A stretch of DNA of 5,681 nucleotides from Burkholderiales bacterium (GTDB lineage: Bacteria; Pseudomonadota; Gammaproteobacteria; Burkholderiales; Burkholderiaceae_C), in assembly GCA_028869035.1 (NCBI GenBank), contig JAGWTL010000207.1, positions 1 through 5,681 on the forward strand, in the 5' to 3' direction. A program made the position numbers and the translations under genes. A model generated the notes under the pieces. It saw only the letters and a program-made list of their open reading frames with translations. It was not told where the DNA came from and did no database searches. Shown here in pieces: positions 1 through 5,681 of the stretch. Within the stretch, counting starts at the first letter, position 1; the number at the start of each line of letters is the position of its first letter.

Positions 1-347
1 CGGCCAACAAGAAGTTCGTGGCCGCCTTCGAGAAGGAATACGGCCGCCTGCCCACGCTCTACGCCTCCCAGGGCTATGACGCGGCGCAGCTGATCGCTGC
101 CGCCGTGCGCGACAGCAAGGGCCAGCTGGACGACAAGGCCGCGGTGCACAAGGCGCTCAAGGCCGCCAAGTTCGAATCCGTGCGCGGCAGCTTCAAGTTC
201 AACAGCAACCAGTTCCCGATCCAGGACTACTACCTGCGTGTCATCACCAGCGACAGCAAGGGCCGCGTGACCAACCGCACCATCGGCACCATCTTCAAGA
301 ACCACGCCGACGCCTACGCCGCCCAGTGCAAGATGCCGGCGCTCTGA
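1..347 (+). CDS. Branched-chain amino-acid type ABC transporter substrate-binding protein (3' end only)
   Basis: This is the C-terminal 114 codons of a periplasmic binding protein; the gene starts before the window and the first complete codon is at position 3. The reading frame passes through 'YGRLPTLYASQGYDAAQLI' and then 'VRGSFKFNSNQFPIQDYYL', which matches the C-terminal lobe of type I periplasmic binding proteins of the LivJ/LivK (Periplasmic_binding_6) family: a helix after 'QGYDA', followed by the 'G...F...N.....DYYL' strand region. The protein ends in 'AAQCKMPAL' and stops with TGA at 345-347. It would capture the ligand in the periplasm and dock on LivH/LivM. The downstream livH-livM-livG-livF genes support the role strongly. 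The ligand-binding residues of the N-terminal lobe are missing, so the substrate cannot be told. The GTG at 18 is an internal valine codon, not a start. Confidence 0.93.
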   Translation, partial: ANKKFVAAFEKEYGRLPTLYASQGYDAAQLIAAAVRDSKGQLDDKAAVHKALKAAKFESVRGSFKFNSNQFPIQDYYLRVITSDSKGRVTNRTIGTIFKNHADAYAAQCKMPAL

Positions 348-355
348 TCTCATTT

Positions 356-432
356 CCGTTCGCGTTGAGCCTGTCGAAACGCAGTCACCGAGTGCTGGCG
401 CCCGCTGGCTTCGACGAGCTCAGCCCCAACGG
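356..432. repeat. REP-like inverted-repeat element, copy 1, between the binding-protein gene and livH
   Basis: The forward arm (356-381) begins CCGTTCGCGTTGAGCC and continues TGTCGAAACG. The reverse arm (407-432) reads GGCTTCGACGAGCTCAG and ends CCCCAACGG. Written as reverse complement, the second arm matches the first at about 20 of 26 positions, so the transcript can fold into an imperfect stem of about 26 pairs with a 25-nt loop. It fills most of the 115-base gap (348-462). No run of T follows, so it is not a typical intrinsic terminator. A related copy lies at 1401-1513. Elements of this appearance are, from memory, scattered widely in Comamonadaceae genomes. A hairpin just after a binding-protein gene may protect its mRNA from 3' decay, as REP sequences do after malE in E. 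coli; this role is inferred. Confidence 0.85.
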
Positions 433-462
433 TCTGGCTTGTGTCATGGACTTCAACACGCG

Positions 463-1383
463 ATGACCGGCATCCTCATCCTGGAGCAGGCCCTGAACGG
501 CCTGCAGTTCGGGCTCATGCTCTTTTTGCTGGCGGCCGGGCTCACCCTGGTCTTCGGCATCATGGACATGATCAACCTGGCCCACGGCTCGCTTTATATG
601 GTGGGGGCCTATCTGGTGGCCTCGGCCACCACGGCCAGCGGCTCCTTCTGGACCGGGCTCGGGGTTGGCATCATCGGTGCGGCCGTCTTCGGTGTGCTGC
701 TGGAGCTTACGGTGCTGTGCCGCCTCTACACGCGGGACCATCTGTCGCAGGTGCTGGGCACCTTCGCCATCCTGCTCATGTGCAACGAGGCCGTGCGTTT
801 CATCTGGGGCTCGCAGCCCGTGATGCTGAGCCCACCGGAGTCCCTGGCCGGCCCGGTGGAACTGTTCAGCGGTTTTTATTACCCGGCCTACCGCCTGCTC
901 ATCATCGTCGTGGGCCTGCTCGTGGCCGGGGGCCTGTGGCTGCTGATCACGCGCACGCGTCTGGGCATGCAGCTGCGCGCCGGCGCATCCAACCGAGAGA
1001 TGGCTCTGGCCATGGGCGTGCCGGTGCGTGCGCTGTTCACGGCGCTCTTCGGCCTGGGAGCGGCCCTGTGCGCCGTGGCCGGCGGCATGCTGGGCCCGCT
1101 GCTGGCGGTGCAGGTGGGCATGGGCGAGAGCATCCTGATCCTGGCCTTCGTGGTCATCGTGATCGGTGGTATCGGCTCGGTGCGCGGCGCGCTGCTGGGC
1201 GCCTTGCTGGTCGGTGTGGTGGACACGGCGGGCCGCGCGCTGATCCCGCTGCTCTTCGGCGCCGTGCTGGGCCCGTCCGCGGCCGACAACGCCGGTCCGG
1301 CCGTGGCCTCCATCCTGATCTACGTGCTGATGGCCGCCGTGCTCTTCTTCAAACCACGCGGTCTCTTTCCTGCCCATGGCTGA
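463..1383 (+). CDS. livH: Branched-chain amino-acid type ABC transporter permease LivH
   Basis: This is a 306-residue polytopic inner-membrane permease, normal for LivH (roughly 290-310). The N-terminus carries the family pattern 'LNGLQFGLMLFLLAAGLTLVFG' shortly followed by 'INLAHGSLYMVGAY'. The cytoplasmic coupling loop that contacts the ATPases lies at about residues 165-195 and includes 'SNREMALAMGVPV'; it is followed by a Gly/Ala-rich helix and 'VIGGIGSVRGALLGALLVG' near the C-terminus. With LivM it forms the heterodimeric channel. The start is taken as ATG 463 because residues after it match the family. A TTG at 439 in the same frame would add eight residues with no family character. No clear Shine-Dalgarno sequence precedes 463; the nearest purines are GGA at 448-450. 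The stop TGA (1381-1383) lies inside the start of livM. Confidence 0.96.
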   Translation: MTGILILEQALNGLQFGLMLFLLAAGLTLVFGIMDMINLAHGSLYMVGAYLVASATTASGSFWTGLGVGIIGAAVFGVLLELTVLCRLYTRDHLSQVLGTFAILLMCNEAVRFIWGSQPVMLSPPESLAGPVELFSGFYYPAYRLLIIVVGLLVAGGLWLLITRTRLGMQLRAGASNREMALAMGVPVRALFTALFGLGAALCAVAGGMLGPLLAVQVGMGESILILAFVVIVIGGIGSVRGALLGALLVGVVDTAGRALIPLLFGAVLGPSAADNAGPAVASILIYVLMAAVLFFKPRGLFPAHG

Positions 1384-2476
1384 AAGACTCCCGCCCTCTA
1401 CCGTTCGCGTTGAGCCCTTCGACTCGGCTCAGGACAGGCCTGTCGAAACGCAGCGTGTGGCAGGACTTCGACCCTTCGACAAGCTCAGGACAGGCCAGGC
1501 TCAGTCCGAACGGTCTGAATCAGCGCGCGGCCTGCTCGACCATGCCCTGGGCTGGCGCTGGGCCTTGCCGCTTTTCGTACTGCTGCTGGCCCTGCCGCTG
1601 ATCACCCCGCTGATCGGTGGTGACTTCTACCTGGGCCTGGCCGCGCGCATCCTGATCTTCGCCCTGGCGGCCACCAGCCTCAACCTCATCCTGGGTTTCG
1701 GTGGTTTGGTGAGCTTCGGCCATGCGGCCTTTGTGGGCGTGGGCGCCTACACGGCCGGTGTGCTGCTGCAGGCCGGTGTGACATCGGCCTGGGTGCTGTG
1801 GCCCGCAGCCATGATTGTGGCGGCCTTGTTTGCCGCCGTGATCGGCGCCATCAGCCTGCGCACGCGCGGTGTCTACTTCATCATGATCACGCTGGCCTTC
1901 GCGCAGATGCTCTATTACCTGGCCCTCTCCACCAAGGCCTACGGTGGTGACGACGGCCTCTCGCTCTCCGCGCGCGGCACGCTGGGCGCGGGGCTGGACC
2001 TGGCCAACGAACGCACCTTCTACTGGACCACGCTGGCCCTGGCCACGCTGGTTTTGCTCTTCGTCTGGCGCCTGCTCAACGCGCGCTTCGGCCACGCCCT
2101 GCAGGCCATGCGCGAAAACGAACAACGCATGGAGGCCGTGGGTTTTGCCGTCTACGGTCACAAGCTCACGGCCTTTGTCATCGCCGGTGCGCTGGCTGGC
2201 CTGGCAGGGGCATTGCTGGCCAGCCTGGGCGGTTTTGTCAGCCCCTCCACGATGCAGTGGGGCCAGTCCGGCCTGCTCATGGTCATGGTCATCCTGGGCG
2301 GTGTGGGGCATCTCTGGGGCGGCGTGATCGGCGCCGCGGTCTTCCTACTGCTGGAAGAGGTGCTGAGCCACTACACCATCTACTGGCAGTTCGTGCTGGG
2401 CGCGGTGCTGCTGGCCGTGGTGCTGGCCGCGCCCAACGGGCTCATGAGCCTGTTCCGGCGCAAGGAGCGGGCATGA
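1376..2476 (+). CDS. livM: Branched-chain amino-acid type ABC transporter permease LivM, with a repeat-derived N-terminal extension
   Basis: This second channel subunit has 366 residues. The conserved core starts near residue 54 ('LLDHALGWRWALPL') and leads into the first membrane span. Family hallmarks are 'LGFGGLVSFGHAAFVGVGAY' at about 104-124, 'LRTRGVYFIMITLAFAQM' at about 161-178, the ATPase-contacting loop 'NEQRMEAVGF' near 248, and a C-terminal 'GLMSLFRRKERA' tail. ATG 1376 overlaps the livH stop by 8 bases and is the likely start, read by coupling since no Shine-Dalgarno is visible. Residues 10-47 are encoded by an inverted-repeat element (1401-1513) and are hydrophilic, unlike the rest. 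No in-frame ATG lies between the repeat and the core; GTG 1457 is an in-frame alternative but starts inside the repeat. Native sequence probably resumes around residue 49. Confidence 0.95.
   Translation: MAERLPPSTVRVEPFDSAQDRPVETQRVAGLRPFDKLRTGQAQSERSESARGLLDHALGWRWALPLFVLLLALPLITPLIGGDFYLGLAARILIFALAATSLNLILGFGGLVSFGHAAFVGVGAYTAGVLLQAGVTSAWVLWPAAMIVAALFAAVIGAISLRTRGVYFIMITLAFAQMLYYLALSTKAYGGDDGLSLSARGTLGAGLDLANERTFYWTTLALATLVLLFVWRLLNARFGHALQAMRENEQRMEAVGFAVYGHKLTAFVIAGALAGLAGALLASLGGFVSPSTMQWGQSGLLMVMVILGGVGHLWGGVIGAAVFLLLEEVLSHYTIYWQFVLGAVLLAVVLAAPNGLMSLFRRKERA
1401..1513. repeat. REP-like inverted-repeat element, copy 2, inside the livM reading frame
   Basis: This copy opens with the same 16 bases as copy 1 (1401-1416, CCGTTCGCGTTGAGCC) and later continues with the same 13 bases (1441-1453, TGTCGAAACGCAG). 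Between these sit 24 extra bases (1417-1440). The reverse arm starts CTTCGAC at 1466 and ends GCTCAGTCCGAACGG at 1513, with about 25 extra bases at 1473-1497. The two inserts are near copies in direct orientation: CCCTTCGAC at 1415 and 1472, then GCTCAGGACAGGCC at 1427 and 1483. Copy 2 is therefore copy 1 with a unit of about 24 bp placed in each arm. At least two forward frames, including that of livM, are open across it, so it is tolerated inside the gene. It encodes 'RVEPFDSAQDRPVETQ' and 'RPFDKLRTGQAQSERS'. Confidence 0.88.
2462..2467 (+). promoter_or_regulatory. Ribosome binding site of livG
   Basis: AAGGAG lies five bases before the livG ATG at 2473 and inside the last codons of livM. 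It fixes the livG start and fits reinitiation at the ATGA overlap. Confidence 0.85.
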
Positions 2477-3234
2477 CACAGGCGTTGCTTGAAGTCCGCG
2501 GCCTCGTGAAACGCTACGGCGGTCTCGTGGCCACCGATCGACTCGACCTGAGCGTGCGTGCCGGTGAGATCCACGCGCTGATCGGCCCCAATGGCGCGGG
2601 CAAGACCACGCTGATCCAGCAGCTCTCGGGCGCGCTGACGCCCGACGCGGGAGGCATTGTCTTCGACGGCGCGGATGTGACCGCGCTGTCCATGCACGAG
2701 CGTGTGCGCCGTGGCCTGGCGCGGTCTTACCAGATCACCAGCATCTTCACACGCCTCTCGGTGCTCGACAACGTGGCCCTGGCCCTGCAGGCGCGCAGCG
2801 GCGGCAGCCTGCGTTTCTGGGCTGCGGCGCGCGCCGAGGCGCAACGTTATGAACAGGCTGCGGCCCTGCTGGGCCGCGTGGGCCTGGGTGAACGCTTGGC
2901 GCAGACCGCAGGCGCGCTCTCGCACGGCGAGCAGCGTCAGCTGGAGGTGGGCATAGCCTTGGCCACCGGCGCCAGGTTGCTGCTGCTGGACGAGCCCATG
3001 GCAGGCATGGGCCCCGAGGAATCCGAGCGCATGGTGGCCCTGCTGCAGGGCCTGCGTGGTGAGCTGACCCTGTTGCTGGTTGAGCACGATATGGATGCCG
3101 TGTTCCGCCTGGCCGACACCCTCTCGGTGCTGGTGGCCGGCCGCATCATCGCCAGCGGGGCGCCCGCCCTCATCCGTGCCGATGCCGAGGTGCGGCGCGC
3201 CTACCTGGGTGACGACATCGAGGAGGGCGCCTGA
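2473..3234 (+). CDS. livG: Branched-chain amino-acid type ABC transporter ATP-binding protein LivG
   Basis: This cytoplasmic ATPase subunit has 253 residues, usual for LivG. Motifs in order: Walker A 'GPNGAGKTT' at 38-46, Q-loop Q87 in 'ARSYQIT', ABC signature 'LSHGEQRQLE' at 149-158 (the LivG form with His after the Ser), Walker B 'LLLLDEP' at 169-175 with catalytic E174, D-loop 'GMGPEE' at about 178-183, and switch histidine H205 in 'LVEHD'. All nucleotide-binding residues are present, so it should be active as a dimer with LivF. The start overlaps the livM stop as ATGA (2473-2476). The stop overlaps the next start as TGATG (3232-3236). A short Ala/Arg-rich helical stretch at about 108-130 lies in the helical subdomain. 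Confidence 0.97.
   Translation: MTQALLEVRGLVKRYGGLVATDRLDLSVRAGEIHALIGPNGAGKTTLIQQLSGALTPDAGGIVFDGADVTALSMHERVRRGLARSYQITSIFTRLSVLDNVALALQARSGGSLRFWAAARAEAQRYEQAAALLGRVGLGERLAQTAGALSHGEQRQLEVGIALATGARLLLLDEPMAGMGPEESERMVALLQGLRGELTLLLVEHDMDAVFRLADTLSVLVAGRIIASGAPALIRADAEVRRAYLGDDIEEGA
3221..3226 (+). promoter_or_regulatory. Ribosome binding site of the unrecognised membrane protein gene
   Basis: AGGAGG, a near-perfect Shine-Dalgarno match, lies seven bases before ATG 3234 and inside the last codons of livG. It is as strong a site as any in the operon and supports both the reality and the start of the following gene. Confidence 0.85.
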
Positions 3235-3802
3235 TGCTGCTCCCGGCACCGACACCGATGGCCATGCCCGTGGCGCGCGCCGTACGCTCCTGGTGGCGTT
3301 TCCATCCCCTGACCCTGTGCATCGGCCTCCTGCTGCAACTGCACCTGGGCTATCTCCTGTGTGTGGACCAGCTCAACCCGGCGCCCGAACCCGAACAACT
3401 GGTGCAGATCCCGGTCGAGGTGCTGCGGGTGCAGGACCGCGTGCCGCATCTGCGGGTGCGGCTGGCCGACGAAACGCAGCAGGCCATGGAGTTCCCGGTA
3501 TCGGCAGCCCTGCTCGCGACCGCGCGCACGCCGCTGGACGAAGCAGGGGAGCGGGACAGCCTGCCGGGCTGCATGGGTTATGTGCTGGGCGTGCCGGTGC
3601 GCTGGGTGCGCGACGAGCGTTTCCGCATCTGGGAGCTGCACTGCGGTCCCGTGCACCGGGTCTATGCCGAATTCAAGGCCGGTTTTGAGGCGGCGGCCAG
3701 GGATGCGCAGCGGGCCATGGAGTGGCACGGTGCGGTCATCCTGCTGCTGACGATCGTGGTCCTGGTGCTGGAGCACCGTGCCCTGCGGCGCAGGGGGCTG
3801 GC

Positions 3803-3806
<4 letters not shown>
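3234..3806 (+). CDS. Unrecognised two-span membrane protein encoded between livG and livF
   Basis: I do not recognise a family. The protein has 190 residues. A basic N-terminus (R15, R18, R22, with 'RSWWRFH') precedes a hydrophobic span at about 25-44. A soluble stretch follows at about 45-165, then a second span at about 166-179 ('GAVILLLTIVVLVL'), and a basic tail 'EHRALRRRGLA'. Positive charges at both ends predict both termini in the cytoplasm and the middle in the periplasm. That domain has two cysteines, C113 ('LPGCMG') and C137 ('LHCGPV'), which could form a disulfide, and a possible amphipathic helix at about 146-163 ('EFKAGFEAAARDAQRAMEW') leading into span 2. Its start overlaps livG (TGATG), its stop overlaps livF (ATGA), and it has an AGGAGG site, so it should be made with the transporter. 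It could be an accessory subunit, an assembly factor or a sensor; the function is unknown. The overlapping antisense frame has no comparable support. Confidence 0.87.
3792..3797 (+). promoter_or_regulatory. Ribosome binding site of livF
   Basis: AGGGGG lies five bases before the livF ATG at 3803 and inside the end of the preceding gene. It selects ATG 3803 over in-frame codons further upstream, which would add residues with no family similarity. Confidence 0.75.
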
Positions 3807-4513
<707 letters not shown>

Positions 4514-4538
4514 CGGTTTTCTCTTTACGTATCGGTAG

Positions 4539-4557
4539 TCCCCTCTTCACCTGGGGA
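4539..4557 (+). other. Small hairpin downstream of livF
   Basis: TCCCC (4539-4543) can pair with GGGGA (4553-4557) around a 9-base loop. A run of A, not T, follows, so it does not look like an intrinsic terminator on the + strand. It is the only candidate structure close after livF, and transcription may read on into the next gene. Confidence 0.3.
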
Positions 4558-4585
4558 AAACACTGATGTGGCCTAATTCTTGCGA

Positions 4586-4604
4586 ATCAAGCACCAGTCT
4601 TGAT
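4586..4604 (+). other. Inverted repeat in the leader of the small exported protein gene
   Basis: ATCAAG (4586-4591) and CTTGAT (4599-4604) are a perfect 6-base inverted repeat with a 7-base spacer, ending five bases before the AGGA ribosome binding site (4609-4612). It could be an operator half-site pair or a leader hairpin. I could not find a convincing -35/-10 pair in the 107-base gap 4514-4620. Confidence 0.35.
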
Positions 4605-4620
4605 GCACAGGAAACCCGCC

Positions 4621-5022
4621 ATGTCCCGCTCCCCTCATGCCCATGCAAGCCCGGCCCCGCGCCGGCTGGGGCTCGTGCAGGCGCTGGCTTTCCTGTGGCT
4701 GCTCGCGGCTTTGCTCGGTGCCTGGAACCAGGCCCAGGCCAGCGTTGCCGGCAGCGAGGTGGCCTATTTCATGTCCGACGCAGAGTTCGACGCGGCGCAG
4801 GAAACTGCCGCCGAGTCCGGTGTGGAGCAGGGCTGCCGCAAGCCGGTAACGTTCCAGCCCACGCCCACCGACCTGCTGTGCCATGAAGTCGACCAGGCCG
4901 TGCCCCCGCACTGGCAGATCGACCGGACGCTGAGACAAGCCGCTCCGGTACCTGGTCCACAGCACATCCTGCCCGAGGCCGGACAGCAGCCCCTGCTGCG
5001 TCCGCCAGCCGCGCTGGGCTGA
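4621..5022 (+). CDS. Small exported protein of unknown function, upstream of a TolC/CzcC-type gene
   Basis: The gene encodes 133 residues from ATG 4621, chosen because AGGA (4609-4612) sits eight bases ahead. ATG 4603 and TTG 4600 are in frame but place that site inside the gene. A Sec-type signal peptide is visible: basic R14-R15, a hydrophobic core at about 16-34 ('LGLVQALAFLWLLAALLGA'), and 'AQA' before S41 as a likely cleavage site. The mature protein of about 93 residues has an acidic start ('SDAEFDAAQETAAESG', 52-67), two cysteines (C72, C87) that may pair, and a Pro/Gln-rich C-terminus. No domain is recognised. Its position resembles czcI, a small exported protein gene ahead of czcC in metal-efflux operons, but the His-rich character I associate with CzcI is absent. 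A periplasmic role beside the efflux system is inference. Confidence 0.8.
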   Translation: MSRSPHAHASPAPRRLGLVQALAFLWLLAALLGAWNQAQASVAGSEVAYFMSDAEFDAAQETAAESGVEQGCRKPVTFQPTPTDLLCHEVDQAVPPHWQIDRTLRQAAPVPGPQHILPEAGQQPLLRPPAALG

Positions 5023-5026
5023 AGCT

Positions 5027-5047
5027 TTTTCCGTTTTCCGTTTTCGA
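5027..5047 (+). repeat. Short tandem heptamer in the gap before the efflux gene
   Basis: TTTTCCG occurs twice in tandem (5027-5033, 5034-5040) and is followed by the variant TTTTCGA (5041-5047). It is an unusually T-rich patch in GC-rich DNA, beginning five bases after the stop of the upstream gene. No function can be assigned. Confidence 0.5.
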
Positions 5048-5055
5048 GGAAGGTG

Positions 5056-5082
5056 CGACCGGCCGGCGACAGGCCTGGGTCG
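5056..5082 (+). other. GC-rich hairpin in the leader of the TolC/CzcC-type gene
   Basis: CGACCGGCC (5056-5064) can pair with GGCC (5072-5075) and GGTCG (5078-5082), giving nine pairs with a 2-base bulge (TG, 5076-5077) and a 7-base loop. No T tract follows, so termination is unlikely. It lies 34 bases before the ATG and could affect mRNA stability or expression of the second gene relative to the first. Confidence 0.4.
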
Positions 5083-5115
5083 GGCTGCGTCTTCCGCATG
5101 CTTCGAGGATATTTG

Positions 5116-5681
5116 ATGAACTTGACGACCTTGCGTCCCTGGCTGGGCGGCCTGCTCCTGTGGCCCGCCGCCGGGCTCATGGCGCAAACCGCCCCGCCCA
5201 CGACGCCCCCCGCCAGCACCACGGCCGCCGCCGTCCCTGCGGGCCCGGCCTATGGCCTGGGTGAGCTGGTGAGCATCGTGCTCACGCACAACCCCACCCT
5301 GCAGATGGCCCAGCGTTCGCGCGAGCAGGCCCAGGCCGGCATCCGTACGGCCGGCGCGCTGCCCAACCCGCGCCTGGAATTCAGCGACGGCCGCCTGCGC
5401 CCCAGCAACGGCAGCAGCAGTGGCAACGTGAGCGCCTGGGGCGTCTCGCAGATGATCGAGAACCCCTGGCTGCGCAGTGCGCGCGTGGAAGCGGCCGAGC
5501 AGGGCCTGCGCAGCAGCGAGGCCCAGGTGGGCATGACACGCAGCGAGGTGGTGGGCCAGGTGCGCGTGCGCGCCTACGAGCTGCTGCTGCGCATCGAGGA
5601 AGCGCGTGCGGCGGCCGACGAGCTGACCCTGCTGGAGCAGACGCGCGAACGCGTGCGCGTGCGCGTGGACAGCGGCGAGGC
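5116..5681 (+). CDS. TolC/CzcC-type outer membrane efflux protein (5' part)
   Basis: The frame stays open to the window end, giving the first 188 residues of a protein that is usually about 400-470 long. ATG 5116 is chosen because GAGGA (5105-5109) lies six bases ahead; ATG 5098 is in frame but has no good site. A signal peptide (1-23, hydrophobic at 10-22, 'LMA' before Q24) lacks a lipobox cysteine. A Pro/Thr/Ala-rich linker follows (25-45). The outer membrane efflux domain then begins with 'LGELVSIVLTHNPTLQMA' at about 48-65 and continues through 'AGALPNPRLEF' and 'SQMIENPWLRSARVEAAEQ', the counterpart of the 'QPIELPGKRAAR' region of CzcC. Long helices with many Glu and Arg follow, as expected for the periplasmic barrel. 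It would be the outer membrane duct of a tripartite efflux pump; a metal RND pump is likely but unproven. Confidence 0.92.
   Translation, partial: MNLTTLRPWLGGLLLWPAAGLMAQTAPPTTPPASTTAAAVPAGPAYGLGELVSIVLTHNPTLQMAQRSREQAQAGIRTAGALPNPRLEFSDGRLRPSNGSSSGNVSAWGVSQMIENPWLRSARVEAAEQGLRSSEAQVGMTRSEVVGQVRVRAYELLLRIEEARAAADELTLLEQTRERVRVRVDSGE

Noticed and set aside
356..432. Intrinsic terminator after the binding-protein gene
   Set aside because: The hairpin has a long 25-base loop, is imperfect and lacks a T run. The related copy lies inside livM, so a strong terminator is unlikely.
385..1377. Long antisense open frame (330 codons) opposite livH
   Set aside because: It is His/Gln/Arg-rich low-complexity protein typical of the reverse strand of GC-rich genes, and livH on the + strand is a clear family member.
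356..1513. CRISPR-like repeats
   Set aside because: Only two copies about 1 kb apart are present, each an inverted repeat, with no regular spacers and no cas genes.
441..1601. Long + strand frame (386 codons) overlapping livH and the start of livM
   Set aside because: The translation is Arg/Gly/Ala/Pro-rich with no domain, and two well-supported permease genes occupy the same DNA in other frames.
3201..3776. Antisense frame (191 codons) opposite the unrecognised membrane gene
   Set aside because: It lacks family features and operon packing. The + strand gene has AGGAGG, overlapping start and stop with its neighbours, and coherent membrane topology.
4574..4585. Promoter elements TAATTC or TTGCGA in the gap before the small exported gene
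   Set aside because: Neither hexamer has a partner at proper spacing, and matches to the sigma-70 consensus are poor.
4573..5289. Antisense frame (238 codons) across the small exported gene and the start of the efflux gene
   Set aside because: It is Gly/Arg-rich without recognisable motifs and would run across two + strand genes with signal peptides and ribosome binding sites.

Overview
The window is GC-rich, every gene lies on the + strand, and the genes are tightly packed. The composition, the protein families and two copies of a short repeat (arms of the CCGTTCG...GAGC / TGTCGAA type) suggest a betaproteobacterium of the Burkholderiales, probably Comamonadaceae or a close relative. That placement is inference from sequence character, not from a marker gene.

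Region 1 (1-4513) is a branched-chain amino-acid type (HAAT/LIV) ABC importer operon. It runs: the 3' end of a periplasmic substrate-binding protein gene (1-347), permease livH (463-1383), permease livM (1376-2476), ATPase livG (2473-3234), an unrecognised two-span membrane protein gene (3234-3806), and ATPase livF (3803-4513). From livH to livF every junction overlaps by 1 to 8 bases, so the genes are very probably translationally coupled. The binding protein delivers ligand in the periplasm, LivH and LivM form the channel, and LivG and LivF power it. The substrate cannot be read from the sequence: this family also moves other amino acids, urea, amides and aromatic acids.

Two things set this operon apart. 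First, an extra gene for a bitopic or hairpin-anchored membrane protein with a periplasmic domain of about 120 residues sits between the two ATPase genes, with a strong ribosome binding site. Second, two copies of an inverted-repeat element sit at the first two gene junctions. One is in the gap between the binding-protein gene and livH. The other lies inside the livM reading frame and supplies about 38 residues of an extended LivM N-terminus. The second copy looks like the first with a unit of about 24 bp inserted into each arm.

Region 2 (4514-4620) is a gap with two small hairpins and no convincing promoter or T-tailed terminator.

Region 3 (4621-5681) appears to start a separate efflux unit. 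It holds a small exported protein of unknown function (4621-5022), a 93-base gap with a tandem heptamer and a hairpin, and the 5' part of a TolC/CzcC-type outer membrane efflux gene (5116 to the window end). The order 'small exported protein, then CzcC-like protein' resembles metal-efflux RND operons, but the RND and adaptor genes would lie beyond the window.
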